Assembly: GCA_964036045.1 (NCBI GenBank) | Contig: OZ038392.1 | Location: forward strand, 39,433,806-39,497,805 | DNA: 64,000 bases | From: Eutreptiella sp. 'Long Island Sound 2002' | Taxonomy: Eukaryota; Euglenozoa; Euglenophyceae; Eutreptiales; Eutreptiaceae | Reading direction: 5' to 3' | Part shown: piece after piece, positions 1 through 7,073 of the stretch | Numbering within the stretch: position 1 is the first letter of the stretch | How the letters are laid out: each line of letters opens with the position of its first letter | Translations under genes and position numbers: made by a program | The notes under the pieces: model-generated | The model's input: the letters and a program-made list of their open reading frames with translations, nothing else | What the model was told of the DNA's origin: nothing | The model's database searches: none

Positions 1-540
1 TCGAGGTCGCTCGTGTCGTCAGACCCCTCGAGGTCGGAGAGCGACAAGCATACCCCTTTCCGTAACATCGAAATACGCTGTGGGAGGACACGGAGCAGGC
101 ATTCCCCCCAATTCACGCTACCTTGTGGGTGCGGTTCCCACTTAAGCGGGATGCCGTAGGTGGATCGGAGAAAACAAGCTACCCCGAATTCGACCCAAGG
201 GCGAATGTGAGGGGGTATTCGGGACATGAGCAGATAAATGTTATCCCTGTACCTACCCATTAGCACAAAGGGTAGAGAGGGGCCATCTATAGGTGAGTCA
301 GAGGTGCAGCAGGGTGGGGGGTTTCGTAATTCTCCAACAATGCCTTTGAGAACCTCGAAGCCTTTCAGGTGCTCTCCGACCTTGTGTTTATCTCTTTGCG
401 GGGTGTACCGGAGGATTGTACTCAGTCGTCCCGCCGGCGCACCGTCCCATGGCGTGGACTTAACCAGAAAGATAGGGACATCGCCCACCTGTAGTACGGC
501 CACCAGAGATTCCACTGGGGCCCACCACCCGCGGAAGCCA
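1..540 (-). pseudogene. Reverse transcriptase C-terminal part, frameshifted (motif C), runs off the window
   Basis: A third minus-strand frame is open from about 540 to the window edge. It contains 'VGDVPIFLVKSTPWDG', 'EHLKGFEVLKGIVGE', then 'MGRYRDNIYLLM' at about 226-260. I read Y-R-D-N as RT motif C, which is normally Y/F-x-D-D, so the second aspartate is replaced by asparagine. Downstream residues such as 'YGIPLKWEPH' resemble RT thumb sequence. The segment continues beyond base 1. Confidence 0.6.
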
Positions 541-1105
541 TTGGAATGTAGCTGCTCCCAAGACACAAGGTGGGGGGGTCTCGCTCGCATTATACCTTCA
601 CAAACCGTCATCTCTGGGCCATTCACCGGGGAAGCAGAAAAATCTGTAGGCCCGGTCACAAAGCCCTGCACTGACGGAGCCGGCAGAAGCTGTGAGGGGC
701 CTTGGGTATGCGGGGGCAGAAACTGGCGCCCGGGAGGAGAGTTGGTGGCTATGCACTGATTCCGGGCGCTTTCAAAATCGGTCCGCACATTCTGCTCACC
801 CATCAGTTGGGTGTGTTCCTTCCACAGAGCCCAGAGCTCGGCGAGCTGGGCTGAAATAAAACCCCCAATAGGGACCCCCTTCCCCCCTTGGTGGAGTATT
901 AGACTACCCAAGACAAACAATACATTCTGCTGCAAATCGAATTTCACAAACCTGGTGAGGTGGTCGTCATGTATCACTGTGAACTGGCGGTCAGCCGACT
1001 TTCCGAGGCGGTCCAGGCACTTAGCCTCTTTCGATAGCGAAAACCACAGAGTTTTCCCGCGAAGTTTTTTCTTGCACTCACCCACCGCCCAGGAGCTGCC
1101 TGCAG
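460..1105 (-). pseudogene. Reverse transcriptase middle part, frameshifted (motif B)
   Basis: Reading the minus strand in the frame one base off the 811-aa ORF, the protein resumes. It shows a 'KTLWFSLSKEAKCLDRLGK' stretch, a 'RFVKFDL' stretch, and then motif B 'GVPIGGFISAQLAELWALWK'. This is a classic RT palm segment (G-x-P-x-G-G-x-x-S). The frame is open until a TAA at 460-462, but the similarity has probably already moved to the next frame by about 530. It has no start codon of its own and belongs to the broken retroelement ORF. Confidence 0.7.
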
Positions 1106-3409
1106 CGCTTCTTCCCCTGGAATCTCCCAAAACATGTCAGACATGTCTTGTTCCAACAGGGAGAGGGATTCCATGGACGCTTGCATTCTGTGGGCTGACC
1201 AGACCAGGTCTTTGACTCCCACTAGTTTCGCAAATCCTAGACCTCCTGGAAGCATGGTGCAATGGCAGACTAAGAGTTGCAGACATCTTCCCATCGGTTT
1301 GCTCCATGCCCATAAGGGATGGGCTGCAAATGAGACGACGTCTCTCGAACGAATGACAGGTGGCACCGCCTTTTCCTCACTTTTCCATTTGAGCAACCCG
1401 AAAATGGATGGCGGTCCGAACCGTTGTTTTTTTGCTTTCGCTAGGTTAGACACATCACCGATCCGTACGGATACCCCATCAATAATAACGCAAAACCCAT
1501 GGGGTTCGGGTACTAGGGGTTCAGGCATCTCGGAATCATCGTCGCACCCGGGTGGAAGCAAGTCCATAACCCATGGTGTGACATTGTCGGGTGTGAGGTT
1601 GGGTGGCAATCTGCGGAAGGCATCTGCGTCGCGCAGGATCCCGCACTCATTGGCTGAGTCGAGCAACTGTATGAGTGTTGTGGCCTGGGCATCACGTGGT
1701 GTAGGGCCCCATCCCGCAAGTGTGAACCGTTTGCCAAACAGAATTCCATCACACATGCGAATGTCATCCAGCACCCTACACACCGCATAATTGCGGTGGG
1801 CTTTTTTGTCCCATACCTCCCCACAAAACTTGTGCCACCACAGCCAATCTCTTGCCTCTAGTCCTAGGCTCTCATCAAGCCACTGACATTGGGACACAGA
1901 CTGAGAGATATCGTCCCGGGTCACTGAAGCAATGTCATTGAGCAAGACCTGAACCGTGTCGTCAGACAACAATCGTTCTGGATTGGAGAAAGAACCTTCA
2001 CCAGGTTGAAAAGACGGGCATTTGATATTCTGTAGGCTTTCAACAAATGACTCAAAAGAGTTGGTGAGGGAAGCAGGGGAGCGGAAAACACGATTTCGTG
2101 CTTTGCACGCCAGCGTGGAACCCAGACTGTCGCCAAGAAGCGACGTCCACTGCTTGGTGGATCGCACGATGACGTGTCCTGTCGAGTTTCTCAGAACCGG
2201 GAAGGAGTCAAAGAGTTGCGGGCAATCACAGTGTTGCCCCGTGACGTCCATTCGAACCCGTTGCTCGATGAAACTCCATAGAGCGGGGAACGGGGACTCC
2301 AGACTGTCAGGTAATCGTAAAAGCCATGCACCTGTATGGTCGTCAACTGGCCTCCATGTGGCAAAAGGCACTTCATTCTGTGCTGCCTGCAAATAGTCAG
2401 CGACTCTATGCTGTGCCGTCCCTCGGGAAACCTTGGCTAGGGACGCTACTGAGGGGGACGGGGATGCAATTGAGTTCACGATTTTCTTAAGCCAGCTCTG
2501 AAAACTACTAGGGATCAGGACGTCAGAGATTGCCTTCCGGACCAACCGAGTGACAGTGTCAAGAACCTCTTGGTGGTAGGATGGCACCCTGACTACTATC
2601 CTCCTCGGCAGGTCTACCCCGCAAAATTGGTGCACCTCTCGCTTAATCTTTCGGAATAGGCGTTCGAAGACTGCTGTGTGCAAATGACCGTGCACCTGTG
2701 TCATGAATTCCGGAGCCCCGGAAAGTTCAGCGGCCGTAAATGTTTTGCTGATCGGGAACTCGGCTTTACTCTGCAGGGTGCTGTGCTGTTCATCAAAGAT
2801 TTTTTCTGTGGAAATGAATTCCCACGTAAGTCTATTTAAACCGCCAAAAGGGACCCGTTGGTTAAGGGTAGGGGCAAGGACACGGTCCCAATACCGTTCA
2901 CGCTCACACGCTCTGCTGGCATCGACTATCTCCATTGGGAAAATTGTGACATGGTGGCAACCATGTCTGGCCAACACTCTCTGTAAGGAAGGCAGTTTTC
3001 CTTGTTTGATCGCATTTGCTTTTCTCTTGCACTTCTGCCCTACATAATGGTTGCGCAACGTGCGCGCTTTCTGGCAATGTTCCCGGAAGCGGTCAATCAG
3101 CGGCCGTACACCTTCAATGGCACCACACTGTCCCACATATGTGGGGAATGGGCCACATACGGCGTAAATTACACAGCCTGGAGCAGTCAAATCGTAGTCT
3201 GGGTCAACAGAAGATAGGCGTGCAATGCGTGCTAACTCACTGTCCGGCGACCGGACCAGCAATTTGTTTGTTTGCCGCAGATTGGCTGCAATCTGGTGCC
3301 ACTTGTTGCACCGCGTGGCAAAGAGGCGTTCTCTTTCACGTGCTAGTTTGTCCCACTCATTCCAGAAAGCACAGACTGTCATGGGGGGGGTGTAAGGATA
3401 AGCTCTCAT
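974..3409 (-). CDS. GIY-YIG endonuclease / reverse transcriptase N-terminal part (811 aa)
   Basis: The 811-residue ORF begins with about 70 residues of basic leader. A GIY-YIG nuclease domain follows at roughly residues 78-190: V-I-Y at 80-82, Y-V-G at 91-93, an Arg/His helix (R107, H111) and a Glu-rich helix with candidate catalytic E169 or E171. Residues 200-740 are a linker with a Cys-rich stretch around 'QHCDCPQ' that I cannot assign. The C-terminus contains RT motif A (D755-M-S-D-M-F-W-E-I-P). The frame then leaves the RT after about residue 770, and its last 40 residues look like out-of-frame translation. In the family the nuclease nicks the target DNA and the RT primes from the nick. 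The copy is truncated by a frameshift near 1100. The start is the first ATG of the open frame. Confidence 0.7.
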   Translation of the reverse strand: MRAYPYTPPMTVCAFWNEWDKLARERERLFATRCNKWHQIAANLRQTNKLLVRSPDSELARIARLSSVDPDYDLTAPGCVIYAVCGPFPTYVGQCGAIEGVRPLIDRFREHCQKARTLRNHYVGQKCKRKANAIKQGKLPSLQRVLARHGCHHVTIFPMEIVDASRACERERYWDRVLAPTLNQRVPFGGLNRLTWEFISTEKIFDEQHSTLQSKAEFPISKTFTAAELSGAPEFMTQVHGHLHTAVFERLFRKIKREVHQFCGVDLPRRIVVRVPSYHQEVLDTVTRLVRKAISDVLIPSSFQSWLKKIVNSIASPSPSVASLAKVSRGTAQHRVADYLQAAQNEVPFATWRPVDDHTGAWLLRLPDSLESPFPALWSFIEQRVRMDVTGQHCDCPQLFDSFPVLRNSTGHVIVRSTKQWTSLLGDSLGSTLACKARNRVFRSPASLTNSFESFVESLQNIKCPSFQPGEGSFSNPERLLSDDTVQVLLNDIASVTRDDISQSVSQCQWLDESLGLEARDWLWWHKFCGEVWDKKAHRNYAVCRVLDDIRMCDGILFGKRFTLAGWGPTPRDAQATTLIQLLDSANECGILRDADAFRRLPPNLTPDNVTPWVMDLLPPGCDDDSEMPEPLVPEPHGFCVIIDGVSVRIGDVSNLAKAKKQRFGPPSIFGLLKWKSEEKAVPPVIRSRDVVSFAAHPLWAWSKPMGRCLQLLVCHCTMLPGGLGFAKLVGVKDLVWSAHRMQASMESLSLLEQDMSDMFWEIPGEEALQAAPGRWVSARKNFAGKLCGFRYRKRLSAWTASESRLTASSQ

Positions 3410-3653
3410 ATGTTTCGCTGTCGTTGAGGTCGGTAAATACCTTTGGAGAGGAAAGGTTACGTACTGGGGGTGTGGAGTTCACACCCCAGTGTGCAAAAGG
3501 CAATGGTAGGGGACGGAGAACAAAGGGTGCGCCACCATCGTTGGCATCTGCACGTACCAATGGCGACTCATGCAACAACACTGTACCCTTCGGTCTCTTA
3601 CACAATCGTGTCAAGATCTCACGTAAATCCTGAATAGGTAAGTCATCACCCAC
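3357..3653 (-). CDS. Hypothetical ORF upstream of the GIY-YIG/RT ORF (98 aa)
   Basis: A 98-residue minus-strand ORF overlaps the start of the GIY-YIG ORF by about 50 bases in another frame. No motif is recognised. It could be the end of an upstream ORF of the same retroelement, broken by frameshifts, or a chance frame. Co-orientation with its neighbours is the only support. Confidence 0.2.
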   Translation of the reverse strand: MGDDLPIQDLREILTRLCKRPKGTVLLHESPLVRADANDGGAPFVLRPLPLPFAHWGVNSTPPVRNLSSPKVFTDLNDSETYESLSLHPPHDSLCFLE

Positions 3654-3726
3654 GGGACCGGTTCCACTATCAACTATCAGGAGCTCCCATGGTCTGTGGT
3701 CCCAGTGCCACCGTTCCGATATCCCG

Positions 3727-4518
3727 TCATAAGACCGGACCTTGATTTTCCGGAAGGGAGCATAAGACCTGTGACCTCCCAGCGAGTACCCAGCTCTCTA
3801 CCCATTTACTCCACTCGGGAGAGGAAGATCTATCTAGCAGGATGACAAATCGACACCGGCTGTCGGAATTTACCCATTGGTCGAGACAATTGAACACTTC
3901 TGTTTCGGGCTCACAATATAAATCAGAGCGGATGAAAAACTGTCTCCACTGCTCCCCTTTTCCTAGTGCACGTAGGATCTGTTGATCGAGGGGTCCGGAT
4001 AGAGACCCCATACCATCACGGAGCAAGGGGGACATAGAGAACTCCACAGTGGGTGTGGCAAGGGGTGATGACCAAAGTGAGACTGAGATCTGTAGCGAGT
4101 TCTGCAAAAACTGTTCCGAGCCACCACTTAGTCTAAGGCACACCCTGTCGTAGCTCTTACATTTCGTCAAGTTTTTGGCAAACAGCCTTGCGCTTACGGA
4201 AAAATTGGCCCTTTGAACAAGGGAGGCGTCGCACCAACGCGTGTTTTTCGAGGATTTGAGATCGTATTCCCACAATCTTTTGAAACCTCGGTAGTGCAAC
4301 AGTACCCAGTCGTCAATGGAGGCTTCCTTGTCCGTGAGCCACAATCTAGCAAGCCGTCGGGGAGAGATATCAGGTCCATCTTGCGGTGAAGAATTTTCAC
4401 AATGCATAATCGGTATGTGAATATGTGAACCAGCCCTATACTCAGCCGGTTGTTGTGAAGGTGCAACCTGGGGGTGTATGTGCTCGTCCGAGATATTCTC
4501 CCAGGAGTCGTGCACCAC
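3727..4518 (-). CDS. Hypothetical protein, possible first ORF of the retroelement (263 aa)
   Basis: This 263-residue ORF lies on the same strand and just upstream of the GIY-YIG/RT frame. It is soluble in character with no membrane segment. It contains a basic stretch 'FAKNLTKCKSYDRVCLRL' and a C-terminal segment rich in Trp ('EWSKWVESWVLAG'). I do not recognise a family. Its size and orientation suit an accessory ORF1 of the retroelement, but it may instead be a broken piece of one long ORF covering 5873 to 974. Confidence 0.3.
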   Translation of the reverse strand: MVHDSWENISDEHIHPQVAPSQQPAEYRAGSHIHIPIMHCENSSPQDGPDISPRRLARLWLTDKEASIDDWVLLHYRGFKRLWEYDLKSSKNTRWCDASLVQRANFSVSARLFAKNLTKCKSYDRVCLRLSGGSEQFLQNSLQISVSLWSSPLATPTVEFSMSPLLRDGMGSLSGPLDQQILRALGKGEQWRQFFIRSDLYCEPETEVFNCLDQWVNSDSRCRFVILLDRSSSPEWSKWVESWVLAGRSQVLCSLPENQGPVL

Positions 4519-4581
4519 CTCGAGCTATCAGACGTGGTTCAGGCGGGGGTGGGGACAGATGCTTGTCCATTATAGCAGAAT

Positions 4582-4845
4582 CTAAGTCATCAATGAGTCT
4601 GGGCCGTCAAATAACTCTGGCATTTCATCTGGTGCGTCAGAGATGTCAACAGGCTCTAGTCGGGGCGACGAGTCGTTGGCCTGGATTTCATTTCTGGTAA
4701 TGCAGTGCAAAGCAGAGCATTCCTCTTCAACCCGATTCAGTAGTTGAGTGAGTCCATGCACGGATCTGTCTTGAGCTTGGATAGAGGACACCAGATGTTC
4801 GACCAGGCGGCGGACATCGTCGGTTAAAGTATCCATAGACGGCAA
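4582..4845 (-). CDS. Small hypothetical ORF with helical, coiled-coil-like sequence (87 aa)
   Basis: This 87-residue minus-strand ORF starts with a heptad-like helix ('VRRLVEHLVSSIQAQDRSVH', then 'LTQLLNRVEEE') and ends in an acidic, Pro/Asp-rich tail. It sits between two longer co-oriented ORFs. The pattern resembles an oligomerisation segment of a retroelement ORF1, but there is no recognised family. Confidence 0.2.
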   Translation of the reverse strand: MPSMDTLTDDVRRLVEHLVSSIQAQDRSVHGLTQLLNRVEEECSALHCITRNEIQANDSSPRLEPVDISDAPDEMPELFDGPDSLMT

Positions 4846-4937
4846 AAAAGCGCGCGGGAGCTGTGGTCCTGGTTGTAGGACTAGAAACGGTAGCTAGCGG
4901 CTTGGCGCTAGGTACCAAAGCGAGCTTACTACTTCAC

Positions 4938-5873
4938 TCACAAGATGTCGTCGTCCGACGAATGGGCGTCAGTAAAAGCATCAGTGAGAACATCGGCATC
5001 CTTCTTGCTCGCAGGCACCGGCACGTGGGTTGTGGCATCGCTGCTTTCCCCTATAGCCGTATCCGTAGGCAACTGCCGGTCAGGTGGAGTCTTTGCATCA
5101 GCAGTTGCCCCATCTTCCATTTCGTGGTCGGCTAACACGTCCGGGGTCATAGGCGAGGCTTCTCTCCCCACGGCATTCCCCTCGTGTGCCAGCTGGTTGT
5201 TCACCGCGAGGTTGAATGCGGGTTCCAATGAAATGGGTCCACTGGATCGTCGGTTGCCTGTGATTGTCTTAGCTCCCGCTCCCACAGCGTCCATCAGGTT
5301 CCCACGTTTAGCAGGTGGGTTTAATTCGGAGGCTTTCTGTTCAGCCGCTTGTTGGGAGCAAAAGCACAGGGACAGTGGTACATCAAAGCGATCGCCGCCA
5401 CATGATTCAGCTGGGATAGATTCGCCTCTCCGTAAAGTCTTGCCAGTCCATCGCGGCATGCCGACCGACCAAATAAGGACCCCGCTTGGTCCCGACGTAC
5501 CGGAAGAAGGAATGCCGCAGACGCGTGCCATGACCGCTGAAAATTGAGACGAATTCTCAGGGAAATGGGTCGTTCTGACCACAATATAGCATCCGTGGAC
5601 ATTGCCTTTAGCATGAGAAATAGCCGCGATAAGGGAAGAACTTTGCATGTCGTCCGAGACGGCCCCTTGTTCGCATAGCTGGTGGGCGATAGACTTGAGG
5701 ACTTTCTTGCTGCAATTGCCCAGTGGGGAGAGCCCGTCGTACTCGGTATCATCTCCACTAGTCCGCCCGTCCGAAGCATCACTGCAGCATTTCCTCGAAG
5801 AAACTTTTGCACTGTGGCTGCGGGAATCCGGCGAAATCGTGGGGTCTACCACGATTTTGAGGTTGGATATCAT
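4938..5873 (-). CDS. Hypothetical low-complexity protein (311 aa)
   Basis: This 311-residue ORF begins with ATG and is rich in Ser, Asp and Pro, with an acidic C-terminus ('DAHSSDDDIL'). No transmembrane segment or known motif is visible. It is the most upstream sizeable ORF in the minus-strand series leading to the RT. It may be part of the retroelement or an unrelated reading frame. Confidence 0.25.
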   Translation of the reverse strand: MISNLKIVVDPTISPDSRSHSAKVSSRKCCSDASDGRTSGDDTEYDGLSPLGNCSKKVLKSIAHQLCEQGAVSDDMQSSSLIAAISHAKGNVHGCYIVVRTTHFPENSSQFSAVMARVCGIPSSGTSGPSGVLIWSVGMPRWTGKTLRRGESIPAESCGGDRFDVPLSLCFCSQQAAEQKASELNPPAKRGNLMDAVGAGAKTITGNRRSSGPISLEPAFNLAVNNQLAHEGNAVGREASPMTPDVLADHEMEDGATADAKTPPDRQLPTDTAIGESSDATTHVPVPASKKDADVLTDAFTDAHSSDDDIL

Positions 5874-6539
5874 CGGTCAACCCACCTAAAACAGGAGCCA
5901 GGAAGATCTTCTTGAAAATTTCGGTGGCATGGTCGTTCACCCAAGTTTTGTGTGCCTCATAGGAGTCAAACATTGAAATCCACCAGCCTCCACTTTCGTG
6001 AAAGCCATGCACACGAGAGAATTGGGCACCTGCTCTTGTATTGCATCTTGCAATGGCATCGTATTTGCTCTTGTCTTACCATTAGGGGTGCCGAGAAATT
6101 TCGCTCCCTTGATATCACTTTTCACGATATGTTCTTATGCAGCTTTGGTAATACGCTTGCCACTAGAAGGGAAGGCAAAAATCTCGGTCTCGGGGGCAAC
6201 AGGATACCCTTTCATGCTTGTCATGGACAACCCTCGGAAACCAATTCCTCAACCAAATCGGGTTTGAGTACATCGGGTGGGGATGGTTCATCATCATCAT
6301 CATCATGACATTCTTGTCCACATCTTGTCTTGTGGCTCATGGGCAACATCCATTATGGTGTTGTACCATGTTGTAATGCGATGACGTCATGATGAGTTCG
6401 AAGACAAGTCACAGCAGGTCCCGGAACTAAAATGTAAGAGACCCACTTGAAAAGTACACTCTAAGACACCGAGGGCTTTGGCTCCGAGTCAAAAAATTAA
6501 GACACCCCGGTCTCTTGTCACGGAGGGGGGGGGGGACAG
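5874..6539. other. Non-coding stretch between the minus-strand ORFs and the first LTR
   Basis: No supported gene. Two short minus-strand frames (5779-6012 and 5937-6125) could extend the ORF series but have no recognisable content. There is a TCA microsatellite at 6288-6305, a palindrome ATGACGTCAT near 6381, and a run of about 12 G just before the LTR at 6540. Confidence 0.5.
6288..6305. repeat. (TCA)6 microsatellite
   Basis: Six uninterrupted TCA triplets. Confidence 0.9.
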
Positions 6540-7073
6540 TGTAAGTGCGGCTAACCCCCATCTGCTCAGATTTTAGCAGATCTGCCCCAGATTGGCTACA
6601 TTTTGGTCATTTTCTCTGCTTCGGCGGAATCGCCGCCCCGCAGCTCAGTCTCAGGATCAGACCTATATATTTCTGATGTGCCGGATCTGATTCCGCGGTC
6701 CATTCATCGTAAATCCGCCGCGTTCCGATCATTTACCCGGAATCGCCATTTGCCGCTGACGCGCGTGCGCGAGCCAGATCGGCCAAATATTTTTTCACAA
6801 TCGGATTTATATAAATCTTTTCAGATAGATATGGACACTCAGAAGTACTTAGGAAAATCCGCATCAATTTTCTTCATAGACTGGGATTTTTTGCCGGATA
6901 ACAATCAGCATGGATCTTGCCTCCGTTGTCGCCGCTCTTGCCTCCGTTGGTGTCCGTGTATCCGGTTCTGCCCCCAACAGCAGCGTTCAGGTCGACTCCT
7001 CGCGTGCCTGCCCCCCCGGTCTTGCCGGCCCTGAGCCCTCCGGCACCATCAACGACCTAGGGCAGCACTTTCA
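6540..7073 (+). repeat. 5' LTR of the outer element (534 bp)
   Basis: It begins TGTAAGTGCGG and ends ...GCACTTTCA, with canonical TG...CA termini, and is 99.6% identical to 27790-28323. It contains a TATA-like box at 6806-6816 and the gag start codon at 6910, 164 bases before the LTR end. Confidence 0.95.
6806..6816 (+). promoter_or_regulatory. TATA-like element in the LTR promoter
   Basis: TTTATATAAAT lies 94 bases upstream of the gag ATG at 6910. A start site about 30 bases downstream would put the gag ATG inside the transcript's R/U5 region. The inner element has a weaker TTTACATAAAT at the matching place. Another ATG at 6831 opens a short overlapping frame (to 7034) and would be upstream of, or near, such a start. 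Confidence 0.5.

Larger units (their letters stand above)
1..3409 (-). mobile_element. Penelope-like retroelement with N-terminal GIY-YIG nuclease, truncated by the window edge
   Basis: Read on the minus strand, a GIY-YIG endonuclease domain is followed by a long linker and then reverse transcriptase motifs A, B and C. They lie in three successive reading frames: 974-3409, about 460-1105, and 1 to about 540. An N-terminal nuclease fused to an RT with a 'D-M-x-x-M-F-x-x-I-P' motif A fits the permuted Penelope-like elements known from green algae and protists. That assignment is from memory of the family and was not checked by search. At least two frameshifts break the ORF, so this copy is probably dead, unless the breaks are assembly errors. 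The 3' end of the element lies beyond position 1. Confidence 0.7.

Noticed and set aside
238-1790. Plus-strand ORFs at 238-759, 811-1215 and 1134-1790
   Set aside because: They are antisense to the RT and GIY-YIG frames, which carry recognisable motifs; no domains on the plus strand.
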